From Tomocerus qinae (taxonomy: Eukaryota > Arthropoda > Collembola > Entomobryomorpha > Tomoceridae), in assembly GCA_020055645.1 (NCBI GenBank), contig CM034547.1, forward strand, positions 25,382,513 to 25,446,512: DNA of 64,000 bases. The letters are read 5' to 3'. Numbering within the stretch: the first letter of the stretch is position 1; every line of letters starts with the position of its first letter. The notes below the pieces were generated by a model. It had not been told where the DNA came from and did no database searches. It saw only the letters and a list, made by a program, of their open reading frames with translations. Below, in pieces: positions 50,277 to 60,754 of this stretch. Position numbers and translations under genes: made by a program.

Positions 50277-53200
50277 CTAAAATAAAATTCAAGTCTCATT
50301 CATTATTCAATCAATAAAGTTATACATTTACAATGCATTAAACACAAATGGAAACTTACATGTTCGACCAAGAGATTGGCAGCTTCCTTACAGCCAGGAA
50401 TGCGTGACACGAAATCGACAACATCTTTTGTTTTCCATCTCCTCACTTGGCTTTCATCTTTTTTGTCGACCAAGACTTTGAGAGAAACATCATGATAATT
50501 TTGATCTTGGGAATGAAAAGCTTCTTCCTCTGTGTTTACTGTTATTTTAGAAGAAGATTCTGAGGATGCTTGGGACACTCTTCTCCGTTTAGGCGCAGGC
50601 TCTTCAGTCGAATCAGAAGTACAAGGAACTGTTGTCTGAACTTGTGGTCCTGTTATAAATGGTGATTGTCCAAAAGGTACAGGAGTAGGTATGATGATCA
50701 TTATCGGAGCTCCATTTGTCGTTTGTTGCGGTTGCGAGGTCGTTAAAGGGACTACGGACTGATTAGAATTGGATGCGCTACTAATAGAGCTAGTTGAAGT
50801 TCCAGGTTCGCATTTTATCGGCAAACCAGAAGGGGTTACATCAAGTAAACCTTTGTTGACGGATGTACGTTTCCGTTTTCCAGTAACTACTTCGGTTTTA
50901 ACTTCCACCGGCTTTTTCAATGGCTTCTTGTTGACTTTAATATTGACTTCCGATTTGACCAACGTTCTACATTCAATTAATATACCACTATAAGCATGAA
51001 TTTCATTTGAATACGAAAAGTTGCAAAGTCAAAACAGTAAAAACTTACTCATCTTTTTCTTGAGGACCATAATTCCGCTCAAACACCACAATGCGATCCG
51101 TAAGAAAATTCTCTTTTTTGTAGTTACTGATAGTATAAGGGCAATATTTTTCTGTATTGTGTGAAATAAATTTTGGGCCCTTCATATTTCCTAGCCCAAT
51201 GCAACCGAAAGTTCTGCATGAACCATCCCATTCCCCATCTAATGGCGGGGGAGACTGTAAAGGATGACCTAAAAAAACAAAATTAAAACGAAATTTATTG
51301 ACAACGCATCACAAAATGCACATTATGTCACTTTCGTCGTTTTCTATTTACAAATATTCATTAATCATAAAAACATATAAGTACTGCAATCAACTGCTTC
51401 AAAACTGGAACTTGCTTGCACAGTAACATACCTGTGTGATTACACCATCCTACAGGATGAATATCAGGAGACAGTTCGTATACTTTATAATCGTAAATGT
51501 TGGGCCAATTGTCGAAGTGTATGACAAACTCGTGACCGTCAATTTCAGCTATGGTGGCTACTCGCACCAGAAATGGGTTGCGCTACAGAAAAACAGAACA
51601 TAAATTAGTAATTGAAGGGTATAAATTGATTTGTCCATTATAACAGGTCGTGTGGTCGCTACTTTTATAGACTTCTTTAAAAGAAATATGACAGAGGAAA
51701 TATTATATGAATGAGTATTAAATAAGGGCCCATCTAACTAAACTAAAAATAATCTAACCGTATACCAACCAGATTTAACGAACCTAAACTAATATAAATC
51801 AACATAATTAAACCTATAGACAGTCTTTACTGTCACGCCCCTTTTCACGTTCAATTAACAAGAGCGAAAAGGTTACTTGTGTAGGTAGGTACCTACCCTG
51901 GCCTCCCGGCCAAATCACAAATTGCTGAAACCAAAATTTAAAGTGAACCTTAGCACAGGGACACATTGACACTGACATTGACATTGAATAATTTTAACAA
52001 CAAAAAAGTTTTCAAATGTGCTAATGTAAATCAAATTCACAGCAAAATCTTGCTCATTTTTTCGTTCCATTTAACTCATCATTATTTGGGTGCTTTTGAC
52101 TTTTTGTCATTTAAAATATCATGAAATTGAAACCAGAATGATTAATATTTTGAGCATTTGGTCAATCTTGATACTACAAAGATACATGATCAATATTTTG
52201 CACAGAAACACAAGAAGTAGGTGATCCAATTTTGAGAATTTTTTCTCCTTATTCCTGGTTTTTGATTATATAATAAACATACCTTATCAACACATTCGAG
52301 TTTCATTCCTTTTTTAAATCCGACAGGAGGCAATGGTTGAAACAATTTAGTAGGCATCGCTGCACATTTTGTTGACCGAAGGTAGGAATCCCATGAAAAT
52401 TTTGTTTTAAAATCTACAAATTAAAATAAAATATTATATAACAAATAATATATAGTAATTAAAATTGCTATGTTTGTGATTTCAATCATGACTACTCACT
52501 ATTTGGGGGAGTCAATTCAACTTGATTTTCCTCGCACCATCCTACTGGGTGAATAAAAGGGGATGTAACATCCGTCCAGTAGTCATATAAAGTGTCCCAA
52601 GAATCAAAGTGAACCAAAAACCTATCCCCCATGACATTTGCTACAGTGGCAACGCAAACTAAGTTTTGATTTCGAATGTCCACAGCTTCCAACTTCATCC
52701 CTACTTCAACTCCTGAATCAGAAAGTGGCTCTTCCTTCAATATAGCAAAGATCTCATTCGGAGCAACTGTATATCCATGGACTTTGGAATATTTTTTCCA
52801 ATCAAACGGTGAGGCAGCACCCGGCGGAGGTTCAACTTTGTAATTGTGTCGTTCGCACCTATAAATGATTACAGAAACAATTGTTTATCTTTTCAATAAG
52901 ATTACACTATTAAGATTTCAAAATTAGGAATTTATCTCAATTGAAATTAAAGCCTACCATCCACATGGAAAGATTTCCAATGAGTCTGCATTCATCCAAA
53001 AATCGTACATTTCAGAAAATCCGACAAATCGTAGTCTCATCCGATAACCTTGGGTTTCCACTACGACTACCAAACAAAAGAGACTTTGATGTTGAGGATC
53101 AATGGCTTCGAGAACCATATTACATCTGGAAATTAAAAGGCCTCAAATTAGTCAATTAGACACTTAGCTAACAATATAAAAACAGCCGTTTTCCATATCT

Positions 53201-56200
53201 TCACAGTCTCCACAACATCTTTCAAGTAAATAATTTCAACTATGCAAGAATTCCAAGTGAACATTATCTATTGTTAAAATAATATAAATAAAATAATTTA
53301 CTGAAATGGATTTTCAGGCGGAAGGGCTGGTTGCCTGAAAAGTCGTTGAGGTGCAGACTTTGACTTTGTCTCCGACAGGTATTTTGGCCATTCAAATTCT
53401 ACGTCATTAACTCTCAGCAAAGGCATTTCTCCACTTCCATCATCCTTTTCGTCACAGCTACTTTTCTCTGGACTACCCAAATGTGGCATTTCTTTTCCAC
53501 TTGCTTCAGGAGATGTTTTTCTTTCTTTCAACCTCTTGGCATTTGCAGCGTTCCTCGCTTTTCTCAGTCCATTTTTCAGAGCTTTAGATTTGGACTCTTG
53601 AATAAACTTTGAGCAGGAAAGCCCAATTCCTGCACTCAGACTCTCCATAACAGCCTTATCTTTGATTCCTAAGACAATTGCCGCTGAGTTGGTCATTGTT
53701 GTTGTTATTGTTTCAGTGAGATGCTTTAATTTCAGCGTCATTGTATTGCGGGGAATAATTGGATAGACACTCTTATACGGCACATAAGGTTTCTTAGGAG
53801 TTTTAAAATTTTCTTCCGATGTAGATTCACTTTGAGATGGGGGCGGGGATGGACGAGTTTTTGTCTTCTTCTTAACTGCTTTAATACATATAACACACTT
53901 GGAATTGGTTAGCTCTGATTTGAGTCCGAATTTTCCACACCACAAACAAGTATCAATCTCCTCTTGTTCATCCGCGTCACCATCATACGTATCTTTCTCC
54001 TTCATTTCCGGCGATAGCGGTGGTGGAAGAACTGGAGCAGTTTTCATGTTGGACATAATGCTAAATTTAGCTCTTGGAGGAGGCTTCAGGTAATATTCCG
54101 GGCTTCTGCTCCCACTACGGTCACTTATCGAATCTGTGTGTTCATCATTGTCTGTCACACCAGTAGATTCAAATCCAGGTCTGTTAACTTGTTTTTCCTT
54201 CTCTGGAGTATCGTCACCATTTTCCATAATTTCTAGGACTCCGTTTTCATCAGCATTGCTCTTCTCATCTTCAATTGACACAGATCCTACAGCATCCACT
54301 TCCATATCAGCTACTTCATTCTCATTTTCATCTTCTTGTACAATTAGCTCCATTACTCCCAATTCGTTCATTTTAAACTGAAATTTAAAAATATACATCA
54401 AAATTTCAAAAATGTGTCGATATCCATATAAAAACTCCAAAATCAAGGTTAAGCAAATTATTAAATTATTTTTAAAAAAAGTTTATTAAAACCTGGTCCC
54501 ACACCTATGTAAATAATTTAATTCAGTAGTGCTTTACTTAACTTATTATAGGCAAAGGTTAATATGATATGTACGTCTTACGTGTGCTACACAAATTACA
54601 ATGGATACACTGCATTTACAGATTTACAACAGAGTGTACTTGTTCAAGACCTGGCACACGAATAACAACATCTCACATAAATGTGAGAATCTCAATTTCC
54701 CCTCATCCGCTAATTGGATATTTTATCCTTATCTACAGTGGATGTTATTTACATTGCAGGCACGGCCTGCACTAGCAACTAGCAAAACATTATACAAAAT
54801 GCAAACTCAAAATGTGACCTTCATACTAAAAGCACTCTTCGTTGTATACGAAATAGTAATACGAGTAATACTCACCCAACCAAATGGTTAGTGCTCAGTA
54901 CACACGTAAATGTAGCGAATAAACCTAAACTAAACTTTTTATTTAACTGTTTACTGCAGCTTTTGATTTGTCTTTTCTGTCATATGCTAAGCTAATAATT
55001 GTAAATAATTCATACTCACAGTCTGGCCTTTAGAATAAAATCTCATCTATTTTATGTCCGTAAATAGATAGAACTCTATCTCAAATACAAAATATGTTTT
55101 GTATTACACTGCCACCTGCACACAGCAGGCACTTAAACAATTTTATTAATATTTACTATTTTAGTGATCCAATTCTTTTAGTAATGGAATAAAACTAAAA
55201 AGACAAATTAATTAAACATAATGTAAACAGGTTTACAATTATTATTATTCTTTACACAATTATTACAAATAATTAAAACATAGCTTACCCTGACCTGCTA
55301 AAATGTAGTTTGATACTCGAGAAATAATTGAATAAATTTTTCTTACAATTTGTGATAATTTCGTGTATTATCTATATTTGGTAGCTTGTATAATATTCCA
55401 TTTATTTGGATTTTACTAGTTTACCCACTGCACTGCTACTGGCTAAGAGTTATTAATTAATAACCATTCCAGATACTCAATTTGAGAAAGTATGTGTGCA
55501 TACACTTCGCTAATGTGTGTGGTTAAAATAAACCGTATCGTTGTATGTAGCTACTTACTACTTACTTTGCCAAGTTACATATCTATCTGGGTTGCATTGC
55601 ATTGTCTATAATATTACGCAATACAGTTTTAATAATTCATAATCATAATACATACATATGCAACATTTTCATGTGAAAAGCTCTCATAAAAATCACATTA
55701 AATATTCGTTGGTCATAAAAACAAAAAGATTTGAATATGAGAATCGGAAAATAATAATGCATCACTAAATGGTTAAATGTTAAAACAGGAAGGACTTTTA
55801 TCTCATTGAATATAACCCATTGATCAATGAACTCGACTAAACATTCCACGTCAAGAATGAGCGAATCAAAAATACGGCGTAGAAGTGAAGAAAGTAGAGC
55901 ACAAACCGAATGTTTATGTTACATTATTACACGGAAGTAATACTGCTATTTTTACGCGACAATTGTCCAACCAAATTATAAATTTTAACCAATAAAAAGG
56001 ACGAACGTGTCAAAATAATTAAAATAGCAAAAATAAAACTGTAAAGTAAAACAAATAGGAAATAAAAACTACTTGATATTTCTGCAGTAGGTATTAGGTA
56101 GATAGGTGGTGGTATAGTTTTGATGTAAGTAGATGGTTATACCTTGAGATTGCTTCCAGGAAGGCTACCAATACCATTCCGCCATTGGAGGGCAGCTTTT

Positions 56201-58950
56201 CCTTCTAGTTCAATTTCGTCTGGAGGCTCATCCAAAAGGTCTGCACATCGAATAACAGGCGGCTGTTCAACCACTCGAATATTGGCCGGTTCAGGCTCAG
56301 CAGGTTCTACAACTTGAGCTTCGTATTCATTCACTGGCACTTTTGCGGCAACAATCTTATCAGTCTCATCTTCAGCATTATTGCAAGCTTCGTCGGCAAT
56401 TGGGATTCGCGGAATCAATGTGGCTTCTGATGACTGTTTTTTGCACGTTGCTTCTGGTCCCGTGTTGACTGTGTCTACAGCAATACCGCAGCCTTTTTCT
56501 TCTTCTTTTGATGAGGATGATGATGATGGTGCGTGATTTAACGGAGCTTTGTCAGTGTTTACCATTTCATTAGCATCACAAGACGAGACTGTTTCGCTTT
56601 TGACCGGGGATAGCATAACTGTTTCGGTTTGATTTGCAGTTTCTGTTTTCTCGGTGGCCATATCGATCTCATCCGATGGAGAAACTACAGCTACAGTCGA
56701 GGCAGAGGAAAGTTGCGCCTCTTTTGATAAAACTTCTAAAGCTTTAGAAGTGTCTGCTCCTTGCACTTCACATGCTTGCTTTTCTATTTCTACAGTTTCG
56801 GAATCCGATCTCGTGTTTTTCCCGTCTGCTGGTTTCTCGCCCACAGATTTATCATCAGTAATTTTTTCATCATTTGTAATTGAATTATCTTCACGTTTTT
56901 CCACTTCTTTTTCAACAGGATGCATTTCAAATGGAATGGTACATTTTTCGTCATTGGAACTAGAAACTTTGGAACTAGAATTATGATTCATCTCAGCTGG
57001 TACAATATACTCTTCGTCTTTTACTTCTACTGTAACAACATCGGAAACCATTGCACTTTTTTCTTCTTCGACTTTATCAGCATTATCTCCAACAACTGAA
57101 AATTCTGTACCACACTCACTTTCTGATTTATTTTCATCGCTGTATACAATAATTAAACTTTGGGTGGAATTTTCATCAGAACTCGAATTATTTGAGCTTT
57201 CCAAGTTTTGATTGGTATCTAAAGCTGTTAATTCATTTTTTTCCTCCGAGGGAGTCATAACTTTAACTTTTGGGGAACTTGGGTGAACAACTTCCGAAAT
57301 TATGGTTTGCGCTTCTTCTGTTAATTCCTCACATTCAACAACAATGATGGTCTCAGTAGGTTCATGACTATCTTCATAAATTTCCAAACTTGGTGGTGAC
57401 ACAATTTCTTCAGTGTCCTCAACAGGCACAACTTCCTCTTGTTTATGATCTTGAGAAATTGCCACAGAAATACCTTCGTCGTCCTTAGGGTCAAAATTAG
57501 CTTTGACAATATTCTCGTCCAATTTAATTTCAATATGTACTTGTTTTTCTGGAGTCTCCGAAATAGTAATAATATTTTCATCTTTTAGTAATTCACATGG
57601 GCTCTCATTGTTTTGGTCAACAACCAACTCATTATCAATCACCTGCGCTTTCATTATATTTTCTTGAGCTGTAGAGATCACTGTATTTTGTTGAAGATCA
57701 ATTTGTTGAGCAACAATGGTAATGTTTACATCACCATTTGTCTCTTCTTGTGGATCTTGCTGTAAAACAACTTCGGAAGCAAGGACTACTGTCTCAGCAA
57801 TTTCTTGATCATCACCTACTTCCATAACTTCCGGCATAACATTATCTACAGCCTGGATTTCTATATTTTTAGGACTTGTCTCTTCAGATGATTCAGATAT
57901 ATCCATCGAAATCTGTTTACATTCATTCTCATCAAAAGCGGGTTCGCTACTATTTTCATTGGAATTAATTTCGATGAAATTAATAACTTGTGTATCTTCA
58001 TCTTGAGATATTACGTAAGTCCGCTCTTCTGCCGGTTTAGGTGAATTTCGGTCAACATTTAAGACTGCAGTTGTTCTATCGATCTCCACCTCTTGCACAA
58101 CTCCATTGTGAATATTAAAAGTTTCCTCCGTGGGTTCCATAGTATTTAGAGCAACAAGCGTTTGATAGTCAATCTCAACTTGGACAACGGACTGTACGAC
58201 TTCATTTATCATTTCGGCTTCATCTACGACTTGTATATCTGCTATCTGCATAGGGATTGCAACCGGAACTGGCTCCACGGCTGTAGGAGCAGCTACAGGG
58301 GACAAGGAAGGCATTCTTACAATGAGTTTAGAGGCAGGTGGTGATTTAGACGGTGGCGAGGCGCCAATCAATATAGTACCTGGATGATTTGCATTAACAT
58401 TAGCAATATCATTGTTACACCCACCAACATTACAAGGAATCACATTACCACCATTTAGAAAACTATTGGTAGAGTTGGTCACTATATGAGACAATGTGTT
58501 AATTGGCTGGGAGAAGGAAGGACTTTGATTGTGTTGAATATTTGTAGTGGTAGCAGTCGAGTTAGAAGAAACAAGGAGCGATTTTCCAAACTCAGCCGAG
58601 GTTGTAGTAGTAGATGTTGAAGCTATAGAATTGTTGGTGGGAGGAGTTTGCTGATGCTGTAATATTTTTCCCGGAGTTCGATTGTTAACTTCTCTCCCTC
58701 TTCCCAAAATCCGTGGTCTTGAATAGGTATGTACAACTGGGGGAATGGATGATGACATTGGTGATGTATTCAAATTCTTCTTGCCAAAGGCAGTACTTGC
58801 AGGATTTAGCAAGGAAATGACTGGAATCTTCTGAGTCGGCTGACGGCTGATTGTAATGCTGGGGATACTTGAAGCAACTGCAACTGAAGTCGCAGGAACA
58901 GAAGAAATACCACCAGGACTACTACCACTACTGCTGCTACTATTCTGCAT
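50136..58950 (-). CDS. l(3)mbt: L(3)mbt / L3MBTL-type MBT-repeat chromatin protein (9 exons)
   Basis: Minus-strand exons in order: 58950-56143, 54377-53302, 53125-52958, 52858-52500, 52413-52283, 51582-51432, 51268-51049, 50966-50360, 50276-50136 (5661 nt, 1886 residues). All introns are GT-AG with matching phases. The order is an acidic disordered N-terminus, the family signature GIGSLPGSNLKFKMNELG (about 923-943), a C-x2-C-x13-C-x2-C finger (1080-1100), three MBT repeats (about 1262-1361, 1369-1471, 1473-1572), a CCHHC-type finger (1582-1608) and a SAM domain (about 1815-1882). That is the L3MBTL1/L(3)mbt arrangement. The family reads mono- and dimethyl-lysine on histones and represses transcription; in Drosophila it silences germline genes in the soma and suppresses brain tumours. 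Repeat 2 keeps the methyl-lysine cage: D1411, F1435, W1438, Y1442. The start is the first ATG after an in-frame TAA 27 nt upstream. Confidence 0.94.
50360..50966 (-). CDS. l(3)mbt: l(3)mbt exon 8: linker and start of SAM domain
   Basis: Encodes residues 1639-1840: a Lys-rich opening (VNKKPLKKPVEVK, KRKR), a Ser/Thr/Pro/Gln linker with a KRRR patch, then VRRWKTKDVVDFVSRIPGC, the first helices of a SAM domain. Donor GAACAT|GTAAGT; reading on past it only adds a short unrelated tail. Confidence 0.92.
51049..51268 (-). CDS. l(3)mbt: l(3)mbt exon 7: CCHHC-type finger
   Basis: Encodes HPLQSPPPLDGEWDG, then CRTFGCIGLGN...FISH...CPY (C1582, C1587, H1601, C1607). The usual GH is GN1592. A basic stretch including YKKENFLTDRIVVFERNYG follows. 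Confidence 0.92.
51432..51582 (-). CDS. l(3)mbt: l(3)mbt exon 6: core of MBT repeat 3
   Basis: Encodes RNPFLVRVATIAEIDGHEF, then VIHFDNWPNIYDYKVYELS and PDIHPVGWCNHTG. The Asp, Phe, Trp, Tyr positions are all present. YDYK has Lys where MBT repeats usually have Trp. Confidence 0.92.
52283..52413 (-). CDS. l(3)mbt: l(3)mbt exon 5: start of MBT repeat 3
   Basis: Encodes FSWDSYLRSTKCAAMPTKLF, then GFKKGMKLECVDK. Acceptor TTTGTAG|A, donor GATAAG|GTATGT. The phase-0 junction continues directly into RNPFLVRVATI. Confidence 0.92.
52500..52858 (-). CDS. l(3)mbt: l(3)mbt exon 4: end of MBT 1 and MBT repeat 2
   Basis: Encodes residues 1352-1470. VGMKLEAVDIRNQNLV begins the repeat core, followed by VHFDSWDTLYDYW and IHPVGWCEENQ. 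Spacing of D1411 to F1435 (24), W1438 (+3) and Y1442 (+7) equals that of the cage in human L3MBTL1 repeat 2 (D355, F379, W382, Y386). Donor AATA|GTGAGT. Confidence 0.93.
52958..53125 (-). CDS. l(3)mbt: l(3)mbt exon 3: core of MBT repeat 1
   Basis: Encodes MVLEAIDPQHQSLFCLV, then GYRMRLRFVGFSEMYDFW and FPCGW. The pocket triad is F, F, Y because Phe replaces Trp. Acceptor TTTCCAG|A, donor GATG|GTAGGC. Confidence 0.92.
53302..54377 (-). CDS. l(3)mbt: l(3)mbt exon 2: four-cysteine finger and start of MBT 1
   Basis: Encodes residues 937-1294. The finger reads CLWCGKFG...SKCVIC (C1080, C1083, C1097, C1100), resembling FCS-type fingers of MBT and Polycomb proteins but with CxxC instead of the usual final spacing. 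A Lys/Arg-rich stretch follows. The exon ends FEWPKYLSETKS...PENPF, the start of MBT repeat 1. Donor TTTCA|GTAAAT. Confidence 0.92.
54378..56142 (-). other. l(3)mbt: l(3)mbt intron 1
   Basis: This 1765-bp intron is the largest in the gene. A plus-strand open frame inside it (54601-54891) has no recognisable similarity and is not called. Confidence 0.85.
56143..58950 (-). CDS. l(3)mbt: l(3)mbt exon 1: long acidic N-terminal region
   Basis: A single 2808-nt exon encodes residues 1-936. It is Ser/Thr/Pro/Asn-rich at first (to about 230), then a long Glu/Asp/Val-rich acidic segment with no fold I recognise. It ends ALQWRNGIGSLPGSNLK, which joins FKMNELG in the next exon to give the L3MBTL signature. 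Donor CTCAAG|GTATAA. Confidence 0.92.
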
Positions 58951-60564
58951 TTCTCTCCAGTCAAACCTCCACGTAAGTTAATTTTCAACTTTCAAATTGT
59001 AGCCGAACAAAGACAACCTGGACACTTATGTGAGACGAATGTTTACAACGCGAACTCAACCTTCAACTTATGCCATAACAATTGTCTTACTGTGTATTCT
59101 TTAACAATGAGAAAATCACTGTTGTTTCTTGACTCATCTGTTCTCTGTTTGCTCATCTTCTTCCTCTGTTGTGGATGTTGATGTGTGTGTTGCTTTTCGT
59201 TGGCTTTAGCTCTAGTTCTTGAACACTGCTGGATTGATATCCACAGTCTCGTTTCAGTTTTCCTTTGCTTCAGCTACAGAGATAGAGAGAAGAACACATG
59301 TACAACTACTACACACACCACCAGTCTCTTACGTTTACGTTACACAGACTCAGACTTACTCACCGTCACTCACCGTGTGTTCATGCGACAAGAAAACTAG
59401 CCGCTCTATAGCCCGATTGAACTCATTTCAAATTAACAATGAACGTCAAGCCTAAGAAATACTTCTTCACATAATTATCTACAACAAAATACACCAAAAA
59501 CAACGTTCTAGTCTTAAAGGTGCCTAAGTAAGTAACGTGTAGTCTCTTAATACACTTTTTAAGAGCTTTGCTCTTCCATAGGTTTACTGCCACTACATAC
59601 TGCTACTACAACCAACCGTAGTAGTGTATCAGTCAGTGTATGTAGTAAGATAGGTACTTGCACAAATTCTCAGTCTAGCTCTTGCCGTGGTATACTATTT
59701 ACTACTTCGTTATTTGTAAAAGTGCAGTATTAGCAAGATCCATGTATATATCTTCGTGTATAACCTATCTGTATTTTCTATGCCTTCCTCCCCTGCTTCT
59801 ATCATCCTTACTCTATATTATAGATACATCTACAAAGATTCTCCACATTGTATCTCCATTCTCCATACTCTTCCATACAAATATCTCTCCCTGCCCATCC
59901 AAACGGAGCCAATGGGAAACCCTTATCTCCCTCTTATGCAACTGTTAGATGGCACATACAACTTCACTTGTGCGTCATCAACTTACTTGCTATTCATCTT
60001 CAGTAACACGATCGACTTTTTTATTTTGGATAAAACGATGGTCCTGAAGAGGTTTTAATTATCATTTATTAGCAAAGAAATGTTCATACATAATACATAA
60101 ATTGACAATTTATTTTATGTCACATGTTATAGCTCTAGACTAAAGTTTTAGCTGCTTGTTTTGAAAACATCTAAGCATAGGTGGACTACTACAATGTTAT
60201 GATGTGATACTTTTTAACCTAGAAGTTTTTACCTTATGCCACAGTCGTTCAAGTTCAAGCTAGGAGCATGTATTACAGAGATAATATTATGTACTATTTA
60301 CTCTCTTGGTATCAGATGATGGTGTCAGCAAACACTAAATGTGTTTGTCTTTGTTTGATAATAAGCCTTTATTTATAAGAATAGTGCAAAATTTTGAAAA
60401 TTGTGTAACAAAACAAAAGAAAACTACTTTTGCTATGCTTGTGTCTTTTGACACTTTAAAAATGTCATATTTGTAATAAATGGTAATTCACTTTTGCTCC
60501 GCCCAGTTTTCATCAAAGTATACTAGTAACTACATTATATTTCTATGTACCAAAGTGAAATTGT
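58951..60564 (-). promoter_or_regulatory. Likely 5' leader and promoter region of l(3)mbt
   Basis: Minus-strand DNA immediately upstream of the l(3)mbt ATG. An in-frame TAA 27 nt before the ATG shows the coding frame does not extend further without splicing. I find no clear TATA box or initiator and no other gene. Confidence 0.35.
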
Positions 60565-60570
60565 AATGTA

Positions 60571-60748
60571 TTAAGCTAGGTTTTGAGTGTCACTTCCTTT
60601 TCACTTCACGCGCAAAAGAACATACATCAATGAAACATTGCTGTTGCCCCAGGTGAGGGGATTTGGAATTTTAGGCAGTATAAGTAACTGAATGGTCCTT
60701 TTCCCGCGTGAAGTGAAAGGGAAAGTGACACTCAAAACTTAGCTTTAC
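60571..60748. mobile_element. Short inverted-repeat element (MITE-like)
   Basis: Arms at 60573-60612 and 60705-60745 are inverted copies, each containing TTTTGAGTGTCACTT and CACTTCACGCG, with a few mismatches, around a non-repetitive core of about 90 bp. AATGTA occurs just outside each arm (60565-60570 and 60749-60754) and may be the target-site duplication, although it could be chance in AT-rich DNA. No coding capacity. Confidence 0.7.
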
Positions 60749-60754
60749 AATGTA

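Noticed and set aside
54601..54891. 96-codon plus-strand frame within l(3)mbt intron 1
   Set aside because: Unrecognised, low complexity, antisense within an intron, and without evidence for expression.
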